From CANHEE01 sp049316985 (GTDB taxonomy: Bacteria > Bacteroidota > Bacteroidia > Chitinophagales > Saprospiraceae), in the NCBI GenBank assembly GCA_049316985.1, contig JBMOJB010000015.1, forward strand, positions 1 to 41,554: DNA of 41,554 bases, written 5' to 3'. This document shows positions 24,853 to 35,100 of the stretch, in pieces (positions within the stretch are counted from its first letter, which is position 1; each line of letters opens with the position of its first letter). The translations under genes and the position numbers were made by a program. Below the pieces are notes generated by a model. It was not told where the DNA came from and made no database searches. It saw nothing but the letters and a program-made list of their open reading frames with translations.

Positions 24853-26604
24853 ATGTTCCAACGGCTTTTTGAAATACCTTATTTCCAGAAGGAAAAATAT
24901 CCTTTAGAGATTGCCCTTGCTAATTATGAAATGGGAGAATGGAAGTATTTTTCCACGCTCGAGTTCTGTGATTATATTGACAAAGCCGGTGTTTTTTTAA
25001 AAAGTCGGCACATCGCAAAAGGTGATGCCATTGCTTTAGTTGGAAAAGCAGGCAATCCATATTGGAATATGTTGGATTTAGCGGCATTAAAATCAGGTGT
25101 AATCGTCGTGCCAATTCTCTCAGGTGTTAGTGTGTTTCAGGCGGAATACATCTTGTCTGAATGCAACATTAAGCATTTGTTTTTTGCTTCCAAGGAAGAT
25201 GAAATGCAATTTAGTGGTTTAAATACAAGATCATATTCTAGTTATTGTCTTAATTCCACTTTTTTTGACGATATTCCGGCACCTGACCGCAATACGCTCG
25301 ACGAGATTGAACGGGTGGCCAATAGTGTATTAGCGACAGACCTTGCGACTATCATTTATACATCCGGCACAACAGGTGAGCCCAAAGGTGTCATGCTATC
25401 GCATCAAAATATACTCAGCAACATTCTTTCCATAATGCCGCTGATACCCAGTTTGCAATCCAAAGTTGTGTTGAGTTTTCTCCCTTTGAGTCATATTTTT
25501 GAACGTACAGTTACTTTTACGCATATGGCCATGGGATCTTCGATATATTACGCAGGTTCAATCGAAAAACTGGAAGAATGCTTCATTTCGGCAAGACCAC
25601 AGTACTTTAGTGCGGTCCCCCGATTAGTGGAGAAAATGGTCGATAAAGTCATGGAAAGGCGGGCTAAGGCGGGATATATCGCTCGAAAACTGATTGATTG
25701 GGCAATGGAAGCGGGAGAAAATTTTGAAGGAGAATACAAAGAGAATGTCTGGCAATATATCAAGCGATTTCTGGCAGATATAACCGTATACCGTGCCTGG
25801 CGAAAAGCACTCGGAGGTCGGGTAGAAGGCGTGGTTGTAGGTGCTGCAGCTTTGCAGCCGAAACTGTCTCGGTTGTTTTCTGCTGCCGGAATTCCTATTC
25901 GGGAAGGGTACGGTTGTACTGAGACTTCACCGGTTATCGCCTTCAATCATTTTCATCCCGGGGGCTATTTGTATGGTTCAGTCGGAATGCCATTGCCTGG
26001 AGTAGAGGTTAAGATAGAGGAAGATTCAGAAATCAAAGGAGAAGGTGAAATTTTGGTGAAGGGGCCAAATGTGATGATGGGTTACTACAAAAAACCGGAC
26101 CTTACTGCTGAAGTGATGACAACGGATGGTTGGTATCGGACTGGTGATATCGGACATTTTACAAATAAATGGTTTCTGAAAATTACTGACCGCAAGCGGG
26201 ATATTTTTAAAATTTCTCAAGGGACCTACGTAGCTCCACAGGTCATAGAAAACCACTTAAAAACAGCCGTTCTCATAGATCAATGCATGGTTTGGGGTTT
26301 AGGTAAACCATACTTAGGTGCTTTGATAGTGCCCAATTTTAATCTATTGAGAGAATGGTGCAACCAGAACAAAATCCATTGGACCGCACCACAGTATATG
26401 GTTATTAATCCAAAAGTACAGCAACAATTTACCAAAATAATTGATGATTTGAATCAATCATTAAGCAAGCACGAAAAAGTTGAGCGCTTTTGTCTGCTAC
26501 ATGAAGAATGGAAAATTGAAAATGGAGAACTGACACCCACTATGAAAGTTAGGAGAAAAATAGTGTACGAAAAATACAAAAAGCAGTTGGAAGAATTATT
26601 TTAA
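24853..26604 (+). CDS. AMP-dependent long-chain fatty acid-CoA ligase
   Basis: 583 residues of the ANL superfamily, FadD15/long-chain type. It activates a fatty acid with ATP, then forms acyl-CoA. The P-loop IIYTSGTTGEPKGVM is at about 167-181, followed by LSHQNILSN and LPLSHIFERTVTF. The adenylate-contacting GYGCTETSPV is near 352, DGWYRTGDIG near 427, and ITDRKRDIFKISQGTYVAP near 444 marks the hinge. The terminal Lys of the family lies in LTPTMKVRRKIVYEKY. The protein is intact. It is transcribed alone, between a terminator and an imperfect stem at 26618-26655. Confidence 0.9.
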   Translation: MFQRLFEIPYFQKEKYPLEIALANYEMGEWKYFSTLEFCDYIDKAGVFLKSRHIAKGDAIALVGKAGNPYWNMLDLAALKSGVIVVPILSGVSVFQAEYILSECNIKHLFFASKEDEMQFSGLNTRSYSSYCLNSTFFDDIPAPDRNTLDEIERVANSVLATDLATIIYTSGTTGEPKGVMLSHQNILSNILSIMPLIPSLQSKVVLSFLPLSHIFERTVTFTHMAMGSSIYYAGSIEKLEECFISARPQYFSAVPRLVEKMVDKVMERRAKAGYIARKLIDWAMEAGENFEGEYKENVWQYIKRFLADITVYRAWRKALGGRVEGVVVGAAALQPKLSRLFSAAGIPIREGYGCTETSPVIAFNHFHPGGYLYGSVGMPLPGVEVKIEEDSEIKGEGEILVKGPNVMMGYYKKPDLTAEVMTTDGWYRTGDIGHFTNKWFLKITDRKRDIFKISQGTYVAPQVIENHLKTAVLIDQCMVWGLGKPYLGALIVPNFNLLREWCNQNKIHWTAPQYMVINPKVQQQFTKIIDDLNQSLSKHEKVERFCLLHEEWKIENGELTPTMKVRRKIVYEKYKKQLEELF

Positions 26605-26617
26605 TTCCTTTGTTATT

Positions 26618-26655
26618 AAATATGAAAACTAAAAGAAGAAAGTTTTTCCATATTT
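26618..26655. other. Imperfect stem-loop after the acyl-CoA synthetase gene
   Basis: AAATATG..AAAACT (26618-26630) can pair with AAGTTTTTCCATATTT (26640-26655) with two bulged bases. No T tract follows, so it may be a weak or factor-assisted terminator, or chance in AT-rich DNA. Confidence 0.3.
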
Positions 26656-26728
26656 AGCCAATTGTTTTTCTTGAAAACCATACATTTTAATTTAGTGATT
26701 GTAACGTTATAAAATTGAAAACATCGAT

Positions 26729-28366
26729 ATGCAAATAGCACTGTATCAATTTAATGCACATATTGGAAATTTCGAAGGCAATACCCAGAAAATGCTGAAC
26801 GCCATTGAGGAAGCTAAGCAAAAAGGAGCCGATATTATTTGTTTCCCGGAATTGGCCACTTGCGGCTATCCGGCAAGCGATTTCCTCGAATTTGATGACT
26901 TTATTTTGCAGTGCGAAAATGCGGTAAACCGGCTTGCCAAAGCTGCAAAAGGGATCGCGGTGGCAGTAGGTTCGCCGACCCGGAATCCACGGATTGAAGG
27001 CAAAGATCTATACAACTCATGCTATTTTTTGGCAGATGGAGAGGTCAAACAAGTGCAGCACAAAGCACTGTTGCCTACCTATGATATTTTTGACGAATAC
27101 AGATATTTTGAACCTGCCACAGAATTTAATATTGTAGAATACAAAGGAAAAAAAATTGCACTTTCTATCTGTGAAGATATATGGAATGTCGGAAATGAAA
27201 ATCCATTGTATACCATTTGCCCGCTAGATGAAGTGATGAACCAGCAACCTGATTTCATTTTAAATGTTTCAGCATCTCCCTTCAATTATATGCACCGGGA
27301 TTCGCGAAAAACTGCTTGCAAAGCCAATGTCGCGAGGTATAAAATTCCACTTTTCTATGTCAATCACGTTGGCGCGCAGACAGAATTGATCTTTGACGGT
27401 GGGTCGTTGGTGACAGCTCCTAATGGAAAAATTTACGATGAAATGCCCTACTTTGAAGAGGGTATGCGGATTTATAGTCTGGAAGAAGTGATAAAAGGCG
27501 AAAAAGAACATGTACAGGAGAAGGAGCCAATCCGCTTAATTCACGATGCATTAATCGTTGGAATCAGAGATTACTTTCAGAAATTAGGTCTTAAAAAAGC
27601 AATTTTGGGCCTTTCTGGCGGAATAGATTCCGCACTAACGGCAGCTTTAGCGGTGCGTGCTTTGGGTCCAAAAAATGTGAGAGGTATTCTGATGCCTTCC
27701 CAGTTTTCTTCTGATCATTCTGTAAATGACGCTCGGCAATTGGCGCAGAATCTGGGAATTCAATATGATCTTGTTCAAATATCTCCAACTTATGATAGTT
27801 ACATGAAAGCCTTGGAGCCGCATTTTTTTGCTAAGCCATTTGACGTCACAGAAGAAAATCTGCAAGCCAGAATAAGAGGAACCATACTGATGGGATTCTC
27901 TAATAAATTTGGACATATATTACTCAATACAAGCAATAAAAGTGAGATGGCAGTCGGATATGGAACGCTGTATGGCGATATGTGTGGCGGATTAGCGGTA
28001 TTGGGAGATGTGTACAAAACTCAGGTCTATCAATTGGCTGAATATATCAATCAAAATGAAATCGTTATTCCTGTAAACAGTATTCAAAAGCCACCTTCTG
28101 CTGAATTGAGACCGGGACAAAAAGACTCAGACAGCCTCCCGGATTATGACATTCTCGATAAAGTATTGTTTGAATATATCGAACAACGCCAGGGACCTAG
28201 AGAATTAATCAACATGGGATTGGATGAGGCATTGGTTCGTAGAATATTGCGTCTTGTCAACATAAATGAGTTCAAAAGGCACCAGTCTCCGCCGGTATTG
28301 AGGATTTCGCCCAAAGCTTTCGGTTCTGGCAGAAGAATGCCAATTGTTGCCAAATATCTATTGTAA
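26729..28366 (+). CDS. nadE: Glutamine-dependent NAD+ synthetase
   Basis: 545 residues with the two-domain layout of the glutamine-using enzyme. The N-terminal nitrilase-type glutaminase domain has E41 (FPELATCGYP), K112 (VQHKALLPTYDIF) and C148 (SICEDIWN). The C-terminal synthetase domain begins near 275, with the PP-loop SGGIDS at 296-301, then RGILMPSQFSSDHS, the ammonia-site region NTSNKSEMAVGYGTLYGD, and KPPSAELRPGQKDSDSLPDYD. It catalyses the last step of NAD+ synthesis: deamido-NAD+ plus glutamine plus ATP. All catalytic residues are present. It converges with the gene at 28368, with a single base between the stops and no obvious terminator. Confidence 0.95.
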   Translation: MQIALYQFNAHIGNFEGNTQKMLNAIEEAKQKGADIICFPELATCGYPASDFLEFDDFILQCENAVNRLAKAAKGIAVAVGSPTRNPRIEGKDLYNSCYFLADGEVKQVQHKALLPTYDIFDEYRYFEPATEFNIVEYKGKKIALSICEDIWNVGNENPLYTICPLDEVMNQQPDFILNVSASPFNYMHRDSRKTACKANVARYKIPLFYVNHVGAQTELIFDGGSLVTAPNGKIYDEMPYFEEGMRIYSLEEVIKGEKEHVQEKEPIRLIHDALIVGIRDYFQKLGLKKAILGLSGGIDSALTAALAVRALGPKNVRGILMPSQFSSDHSVNDARQLAQNLGIQYDLVQISPTYDSYMKALEPHFFAKPFDVTEENLQARIRGTILMGFSNKFGHILLNTSNKSEMAVGYGTLYGDMCGGLAVLGDVYKTQVYQLAEYINQNEIVIPVNSIQKPPSAELRPGQKDSDSLPDYDILDKVLFEYIEQRQGPRELINMGLDEALVRRILRLVNINEFKRHQSPPVLRISPKAFGSGRRMPIVAKYLL

Positions 28367-28367
28367 A

Positions 28368-29126
28368 TTATCGGGAAACAGCTCTTGAATTCCACCAGCG
28401 ACTGATCGGGTATTTTACGCTTAAACTAATATTAAAGAAATCTCCGGAAGAGCTAAAAGTACCCGCGAATATTTTTTTATCGATTTGGTATTGAATGTTG
28501 GTTTCGGCTACTGTGCTGAAACCATAGTGGTATTGGGCACTCAATCCTGCTACTATTCCTTTTGCGAACAGTAATTCTAAGTGCATTCCCGCTTCTGCGA
28601 GGAAATAGTATTGCTGAAAATCGTAACGTATCGTGCCGGTATATTGATCAGAAAGTACCGGTGCTATTTTCCCAAACAGGCTGTCCCGCGACTGACTTCG
28701 ATTAAAGACCGTCATCACTCCAATGCCAGGTTTTATGCGGATCTCCGGAATGCCATAATAGATGGGAATCGTCAATTGTAAACGCAAGGGTGTCATGATG
28801 GTCCGCATCGTAGGTAAGGAGTAAAAACCATCATCTCTGCGAAAACGGAAATCGCTGCTATATTGGGTAAAATAAATGCCGGTACCCACGTTGAACCAAC
28901 GATTTAATTCTTGTTCAATAAACAGACCACTGAGGCCGTGCTGGAAGTTTCGTTTTTGATACAGTTCGTTTCCGCTGTCATTTAGTTGAAATATTTCATT
29001 TTTTGTGCCAATTTCAACACCAAAATAGGTGAAACGATGGAATTTGCCTTGCCCAAGACAAGGCTGTGACAGACATAGACCAATCAAAATAGTAGAAAGA
29101 AATAGCTTAATGTGGCACACTTTCAT
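28368..29126 (-). CDS. Outer-membrane beta-barrel-like protein, unknown function
   Basis: 252 residues with a signal peptide (residues 1-25, ending PCLGQ). The mature part is a series of alternating strands with aromatic girdles (FTYFGVEIGTKNE, WFNVGTGIYFTQYSS, YYFLAEAGMHLELL, GIVAGLSAQYHYG, FNISLSVKYPISRWW), typical of an eight- to ten-strand porin-family barrel. No specific family is recognised. It starts 25 bases after the stop of the mutase subunit gene and may be co-transcribed with it. Its stop is one base from that of nadE on the other strand. Confidence 0.65.
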   Translation of the reverse strand: MKVCHIKLFLSTILIGLCLSQPCLGQGKFHRFTYFGVEIGTKNEIFQLNDSGNELYQKRNFQHGLSGLFIEQELNRWFNVGTGIYFTQYSSDFRFRRDDGFYSLPTMRTIMTPLRLQLTIPIYYGIPEIRIKPGIGVMTVFNRSQSRDSLFGKIAPVLSDQYTGTIRYDFQQYYFLAEAGMHLELLFAKGIVAGLSAQYHYGFSTVAETNIQYQIDKKIFAGTFSSSGDFFNISLSVKYPISRWWNSRAVSR

Positions 29127-29151
29127 TGAATGAGCTGGGATTTAGAGCGAG

Positions 29152-30252
29152 TCAAATTTGTCTGAATTTTTCCCAGACTTGTCGGGCAAATTCATGCGTG
29201 AGTTGCTCGATATAATAGGCTCCAGCGGCTGGATCAGCTACCCGATCTATATAGCTTTCCATTTTTAATAAATGCTGTACATTTCTTGCAATTCTTCTTT
29301 GAAATGCAGTTTCACCAAGCAAATCTGCGGGCATCACGACCAGACAATCTACTCCACCCAAGGCAGCGGACAAGGCAATAGTAGTCGCTCTGATCATATT
29401 AGTGTTTTGGTTTTCATCGTAATCCTTTTCGCTGAAAGTTGCACTGATTGGTGGTATTTCCAGGTGCAAAATCTCGTATGCTTTTTGAACATGTAACCAC
29501 ACTAATTTTAATGCTCGGATGGCAGCAATCTGCTCAAAAAATCGCTTTCCAATGGCCAGGTGAAATCTGATATTTTTGTGAATATCAGGCAATGTGACAC
29601 CAAGTTCACTCAGTTTGTCTATTATCAATACACCTTGCTGAATGGAATGCAGCAATTGATCTTGTACTACTGCTGCATTTGAGGCATTGACATTTAAAAT
29701 TTGAAATCGCGGTAAATGAATATTGACCCAAATTAAAAGATCTTTTATTTTTAGCCATTGCGTGGAGCTGTCTTGCAGTGGAAAGGAGATTGAGCCATTT
29801 ACTTTCTTTACATCATTGCCTCGGGTTTGTAGTATTTGCTGAAAAGTTATCGCAAATGATTGAATTTCATCAATTTCACTTGAATGAAAATTAAAATGGA
29901 CATCGATAAGCGGCACTTCAATATCAAGAAATAATTGTTCAATTTCATGATCAGCCAACTTTCTTGAAATGCTCAATTCAAGTGCATCTGCTCCGCCAAG
30001 TAGGCATTCCAGGGCGACTTTATTGGCCACTTTGCAATCGTTGATTTCAATTTTTTCTGCTATGTGCCAATTGTTGTCGCTTCGCTGAGCAAGTGGTTCC
30101 GCAAACCCGATTTCTTCTCGTGTGTAGAATGGTTCCAGACTTAGATCTTCGTTGAGCTTCCATATCAAATCATGATAAGGTTTGCCTTTTAGATCTTTTT
30201 CGATTTGCGATTTCCAATTGGTTTTGGTTGTCGGGCTGAATTGTTCAAACAT
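29152..30252 (-). CDS. Methylmalonyl-CoA mutase small subunit-like protein
   Basis: 366 residues of the B12-type acyl-CoA mutase barrel. The N-terminal FSPTTKTNWKSQIEKDLKGKPY and LEPFYTREEIG match the small (beta) subunit start. DCLVVMPADLLGETAFQRRIARNVQHLL and VADPAAGAYYIEQLT match the conserved end of the barrel. The cobalamin-binding domain (DxHxxG) is absent, and the chain is shorter than the usual small subunit (about 450 residues or more). The small subunit has no active site and supports the catalytic MutB. No mutB lies beside it in the window. A promoter at 30281-30310 precedes it. Confidence 0.8.
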   Translation of the reverse strand: MFEQFSPTTKTNWKSQIEKDLKGKPYHDLIWKLNEDLSLEPFYTREEIGFAEPLAQRSDNNWHIAEKIEINDCKVANKVALECLLGGADALELSISRKLADHEIEQLFLDIEVPLIDVHFNFHSSEIDEIQSFAITFQQILQTRGNDVKKVNGSISFPLQDSSTQWLKIKDLLIWVNIHLPRFQILNVNASNAAVVQDQLLHSIQQGVLIIDKLSELGVTLPDIHKNIRFHLAIGKRFFEQIAAIRALKLVWLHVQKAYEILHLEIPPISATFSEKDYDENQNTNMIRATTIALSAALGGVDCLVVMPADLLGETAFQRRIARNVQHLLKMESYIDRVADPAAGAYYIEQLTHEFARQVWEKFRQI

Positions 30253-30280
30253 ACAAAAATTTTTTATACGGATTCTTTTG

Positions 30281-30310
30281 CAAAGTTACATTTTAAGTTT
30301 CGATGTGCAA
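30281..30310 (-). promoter_or_regulatory. Bacteroidota-type promoter of the mutase small subunit gene
   Basis: On the minus strand, TTG (30310-30308), a 19-base spacer and TAACTTTG (30288-30281). It lies 29 bases before ATG 30252 and after the stop of hutI, so the mutase gene can be transcribed separately. Confidence 0.6.
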
Positions 30311-30330
30311 TCCATTTCAGGAAAAAACAA

Positions 30331-31557
30331 TCAATACCATATGCCGGAAAGCATTACTTTTTCAATTTGGTTTGAACTGAATTTATAGGGCAAGTAGGCA
30401 AGGGAAGGTATTTTTTTTGTCACCATCAGATTGGCAATTTTCCCTGGCACTATACTTCCGTATTTTTCGCTGATCTCCATTGCTGCGGCTCCGTTAAGTG
30501 TTGCTGCGTTGATCGCTTCTTCCGGTGTCATCCTGAGTTTTATACAAGCAAGTGAAAGTACAAAATTCATGTTTCCGCCCGGGCTGCTTCCCGGATTGTA
30601 ATCGGAAGCCAACGCGATAGGGACAACTGCAGTTATTAATTTTCTCGCCGGTGGAAAATTTGGGTCATTGATAAAAAAAGGTGCGGTTGGCAATAAAGTT
30701 GCAATGGTTGTACTTTTTGCTAATACTTCAATTTCATTTTCTGACATTACTTCGAGGTGATCAACGGAGACCGCGTTGTGTTTGATACTAGTTTCAATTC
30801 CGCCAATAGAATTAAATTGATTGGTGTGTATTTTGGCTTTCAAACCATATTTTGCTCCTGCTTCAATAATTCTGCCGGTTTCTTCAGCTGAGAATGCTAC
30901 TTTTTCGCAAAAAACGTCAATATAATCTGCCAGGCCTTCTGCTGCTATTGAAGGAAGCATTTTATCAATGATCAACTTCAGATAACTTTCGTGATCCTGC
31001 TTATACGCCGTCGGAAATGTATGTGCTCCAAGAAAGGTAGCTTTGATAGGAATGGGGAGATTTTCTTTCAGCTTTCTGATTACGCGCAACATTTTTAATT
31101 CAGCAGCTTCGCTCAAACCATAGCCGCTTTTTATTTCAAGTGCTCCGGTACCACTTGCGATAACTTCAAAAATTCTTTCATAAGCATTGTCATATAATTC
31201 AGATTCATCAGCATGGGCCAATTTTTCTGCAGAATTCAATATGCCACCGCCCCTGCGTGCTATTTCTTCGTAAGGAATACCCTTTATTTTATCAACAAAT
31301 TCCATTTCCCGGCTCCCTGCAAATACAATGTGGCTATGCGAATCACACCATGATGGCAGCACAAATCTTCCAGTGGCATCGTAGCTGTTGTTTATTTGTT
31401 CGGGACAAGTGCTCATCTCCCCAAAGCCAACTATCTTTCCTTCTGAAATTTGCAGCCATGCATTTTCGATCAAATTAATTTCAGACATCTCCGCTCCTTT
31501 CAGAACTTTCTTATTGTTTGTGCCGGCTACTAGTCCTTTAATATTGTAGAGTAACAT
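30331..31557 (-). CDS. hutI: Imidazolonepropionase
   Basis: 408 residues from ATG 31557; an in-frame TTG at 31572 would add five residues and is less likely. It hydrolyses imidazolone-5-propionate in histidine breakdown. The amidohydrolase-fold metal motif HSH (CDSHSHIVFAG) is near residue 70, with family signatures RRGGGILNSAEKL, GTGALEIKSGYGLS, FLGAHTFP, AKIHTNQF and ASDYNPGSSPGGN. No hutH, hutU or hutG gene is in the window, so the pathway genes are scattered or lie further off. A TAATTTTG -7 box is on the minus strand at 31644-31651. Confidence 0.92.
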   Translation of the reverse strand: MLLYNIKGLVAGTNNKKVLKGAEMSEINLIENAWLQISEGKIVGFGEMSTCPEQINNSYDATGRFVLPSWCDSHSHIVFAGSREMEFVDKIKGIPYEEIARRGGGILNSAEKLAHADESELYDNAYERIFEVIASGTGALEIKSGYGLSEAAELKMLRVIRKLKENLPIPIKATFLGAHTFPTAYKQDHESYLKLIIDKMLPSIAAEGLADYIDVFCEKVAFSAEETGRIIEAGAKYGLKAKIHTNQFNSIGGIETSIKHNAVSVDHLEVMSENEIEVLAKSTTIATLLPTAPFFINDPNFPPARKLITAVVPIALASDYNPGSSPGGNMNFVLSLACIKLRMTPEEAINAATLNGAAAMEISEKYGSIVPGKIANLMVTKKIPSLAYLPYKFSSNQIEKVMLSGIWY

Positions 31558-32117
31558 ATTAGTTATTTTCAATGATCAATGATTAATGATCAATATTTAA
31601 ATAATTATCAATTATCGTTGATCTAAATTTTCTCTGATTTTTGCAAAATTAAAGAAAATTCATTGGAGTTCCTTGGCTGTTAAGCAAAATCCTAAAAAGA
31701 TGCATCTTATTCCACCCATCGAACCAAATTGCCTTAACTTAGCATTCCTATTTACTATATTTGATTGATCATTGATCATTGATAATTATTATTTAATCAT
31801 TATTTTTCTTATGTTTGTTTTTGAATTGACTGATGCCGATCCCCCCGGTGTTTTGTATTTGCCCGATTTTCTTACGATCTTATTGGCATAATTTTGGCAT
31901 TCTATCAAAGTTATGGAGATTTTTTGTGTTGATTTTCAGCACTGATATTGTCGATAAATGATTTTTGTAAGTATTTTTTCGCAGCTTATAGTTGACTGAT
32001 AAACTATTATAAATATAAGTTTATTCAATGTAAATATACTTAGTAATGTTAAGTAATTGGACAAAATTCATTAATTTTCCTAGTACTCTTTTAAAAGCGA
32101 GTCAAAATGTGATTCAC
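31558..32117. repeat. AT-rich intergenic region with TGATCA-word clusters
   Basis: 560 bases between the divergent hutI and adhesin genes. Two clusters of TGATCA/ATGATCAAT words lie at about 31569-31612 and 31760-31802; they can pair with each other imperfectly. The -7-like box for hutI (31644-31651, minus strand) lies between them. No coding sequence longer than about 22 codons was seen. No clear promoter of the adhesin was recognised. Confidence 0.45.
31644..31651 (-). promoter_or_regulatory. Putative -7 box of hutI
   Basis: Minus-strand TAATTTTG (TAnnTTTG), about 87 bases upstream of the hutI ATG, with no clear -33 partner. Confidence 0.35.
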
Positions 32118-35100
32118 ATGAATAAACGTTTATTTTTTCTATTTTTTTTTCCTGTGTTTTTATCCTGTACAAATATGCTTGCCCAGGGAAGGTTTTTTAC
32201 GCAGGATACAATAATATTGAGGTTAAATAACTGTAATGGCAATTTTGATATTTGCTTTGCAGGAATCAATTCCGGTAGTTCACCCAGTCTTGGAGTTGTA
32301 GTTGATGGCGTAAAATTGAACAGACCCTACAGTGGATGCGGTACTGACACAGTAGCACTCTACTCAGTGCAAAATATGGATGCTGCTTTTGGTCCATATC
32401 GTCTAGATTCCCTGACCATAGGTACAAAAAAATATTCCAATATTATTTTCGCCGATGCCATCGTACTTACAGACTCACTTAATAAATGGGATCCTGTGGC
32501 CAAGTGGGCCTATGATAGTCAATTTAAAAATATCATCGGCAAACCAAAATTAAAATACTCCGCACTTCATTACTCAACGGTGAGCACTTCTTTATCCAAT
32601 AAGCTGGGTTTGAACACCGCATTCGTACCTAAAGGTTTAAAATTAAGGTTTACCAAAGGCTCGCATAAGGTTGTAGTTTCAGATGGTGTACCTTTGGTTA
32701 AAGATTCAGTAATAATTATTGTCGGTTGTTCACAGCGTAATTATGTAACTAAATCACTGAAGGTTGGCGAAACAATCAAACACTGCAATGATCTGACTCA
32801 ATTGCCCGGGAAAAGAATTTTGAGTAATGTGGCTTTGAGTGCTTTAATTAAAATTAATGCTGAATTTTCAAAAGTTAAAGGTGACAGCTGTATTGAGATT
32901 CGCGGTTTGAAAGTTGGAAAAGATACTTTCACCTATGTATTGAGGGGAAGAGGAGGAATTGACGATACCACTACCATTTATGTGAATGTAAGCAGCAATG
33001 AAGGAGTAGGCGGAAAGCATGTAGTTAATCAATCAGTGAAAGTTGGCAATTCAATTAACTATTGTATCAATACCGATGCGTTGCTTCCCAAACCCACCGA
33101 TCAGATTGTAGATGTTGTCAATTATTGCATCGGATCCTCCGGCAAAATTGCAAGTGTAACATTTGGAAATAAAGAAAAGTGCTTAAAAATTGATGGTGTA
33201 AAAGCAGGGAGAGATTCTGTATGTATTGTTATCACCAGCAGCGAAAATAAAAGCGACACAACAATAATCTATATCCTTGTAACAGAGGATTGCAGAGAAT
33301 TGATTAAAGAAAGCCGAATTGTGGTACAAATCACTGATTGTAAGGAGAAAGGGGAGATTTGTATTCCCGATTTCAGAATAGTAGATACTTCGCGCTATAC
33401 TTTTTTAGCTAATGGCGCTATCTATCAAGGATTCATCAATCCGTGTAACAGGCAGGAAATTGCAGGAATCAGCTACCAAAACCTGTACGATGAAAAAACA
33501 GGTAAAATTCTGCCGTTTCCTTTTACTGTCCAATCCTGGGGAGTGAATGGAACAACTTTTCCTCCATTGGGTGAAAGTGGCATAGTAGTGCGTTCACTCT
33601 CTGAAATAGTAGACGTACTCAACAAGTGGAATCCGGAAGGCAAGTGGAAGCTGGATACTTTGAATAGGTTTTTCAGCGGTGGAGATACAAAAAATAGTTA
33701 CAATAACCTGTATATCGTGAATAATGTTGGTTTTTCGGAACACTACGCTCTGTTCAGTTCTTCCACTACTTTTAATGGGATATCCTTCAGGTTTGACAAA
33801 GGAGTACACACATTTGCCATAGTTGATAAAGCAAATGGCTGTCGGGATGATGTATCAGTGCTGGTCAGTTGCGCCAGCAATAAAGTTATTGCAAAAGATA
33901 TCTTTGTCGGCAAAGTGGATTCAATTTGTATTGATTTGACTACACTTCCGGGGACAAAAATTAATATCAGCAATAAACCCAAAGCAGGAAAAAATGCTGA
34001 TTTTGCACCCTCAGCGGATAAAAAATGTATCATTTACCAGGGTAAAAAACCAGGAAAAGATACGCTGGTTGTCGTTGCATGCGATGAAAATAATATCTGT
34101 GACACCACTACTTTGATTGTTAGTGTGCGTGCAGGGGTGTCGAGCCGAATTGTGTTCGATACTATTCTTACACAGGCCACCAAAATATTTTGTATAGACA
34201 CATCTTTTGCAGGAGGCAAAATAAGTTCAGTAGCCAACACGTCCAATCAGGCAGGCACTTCGGTTAATTTCCTGGTAGACACCAATAAGTATTGTGTTCA
34301 ATACACCGGAACTAATACTTCCGGAACTGACACGGCAAGAATTATTATCTGTGATGTTAATAATTTCTGCGATACCACCACTTTTTACATTACCGTAAAG
34401 AATCGCAAACCGGCCATATTCGAATTGCGAGATACAATCCCATTATTCAATACACGAACATTCTGTTTGCCTAAAGATAAATTTGGCATCAATCTAAGTA
34501 CCCCAATTTCAGTTAAAAATATTTGTGAAAAAGCGGGTGCACAGAAAGTTTCGTTTGTAATTCAACCTAATGTAAATTGTATTGGTCCCAATTTCTTTGT
34601 TTACGCAGTAACATATACAGGGAAAGCAATAGGAATTGATACGGCTTGTATTGAAGTCACCAATTCACTCGGCAAAAAAGATACCATTCGTTTGATTGTT
34701 ACGGTGACACCGAGAGAGTCTCACGCACTAAAAGATACTATCGAAACAACGGACAAAGGACTTCTGCTTTGCCTGGATTTCAAACAAAGCAACCTGCTTG
34801 CAGCAGTTGACACTGCTTACAATAATTGTCCGGCATTGTCTGGTTCTCATGCGAATATACAAGTAGTCCGAAGTGCTACCTGCAAAAGCGGATGGGCGAT
34901 CAGATATGATGGAATTGCTGCAGGTACCGATGCTGCTTGTGTAGTACTTCGTGATAAATTGGGTAATGCAGATACAGTTTCTGTAGAAATAAAGGTTAAT
35001 CAAAAAGTTTACCCGACCATCACATTGCGAGACACTATATTATCCTTTCAAACCAAATCTTTTTGTCTCGATACCAGTAATCTCCAACTGAAAGGAAAAA

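Noticed and set aside
26508..26560. ATTGAAAATGG-type words like those of the foldback insertion at 10090
   Set aside because: They lie inside the acyl-CoA synthetase gene and encode the conserved end motif ENGELTPTMKV, so the similarity is coding coincidence.
32118..32190. Lipoprotein signal in the adhesin (FLSC near the N-terminus)
   Set aside because: The Cys is followed by a standard cleavage site (MLAQ) and a type B T9SS CTD is present, so an ordinary signal peptide fits better.
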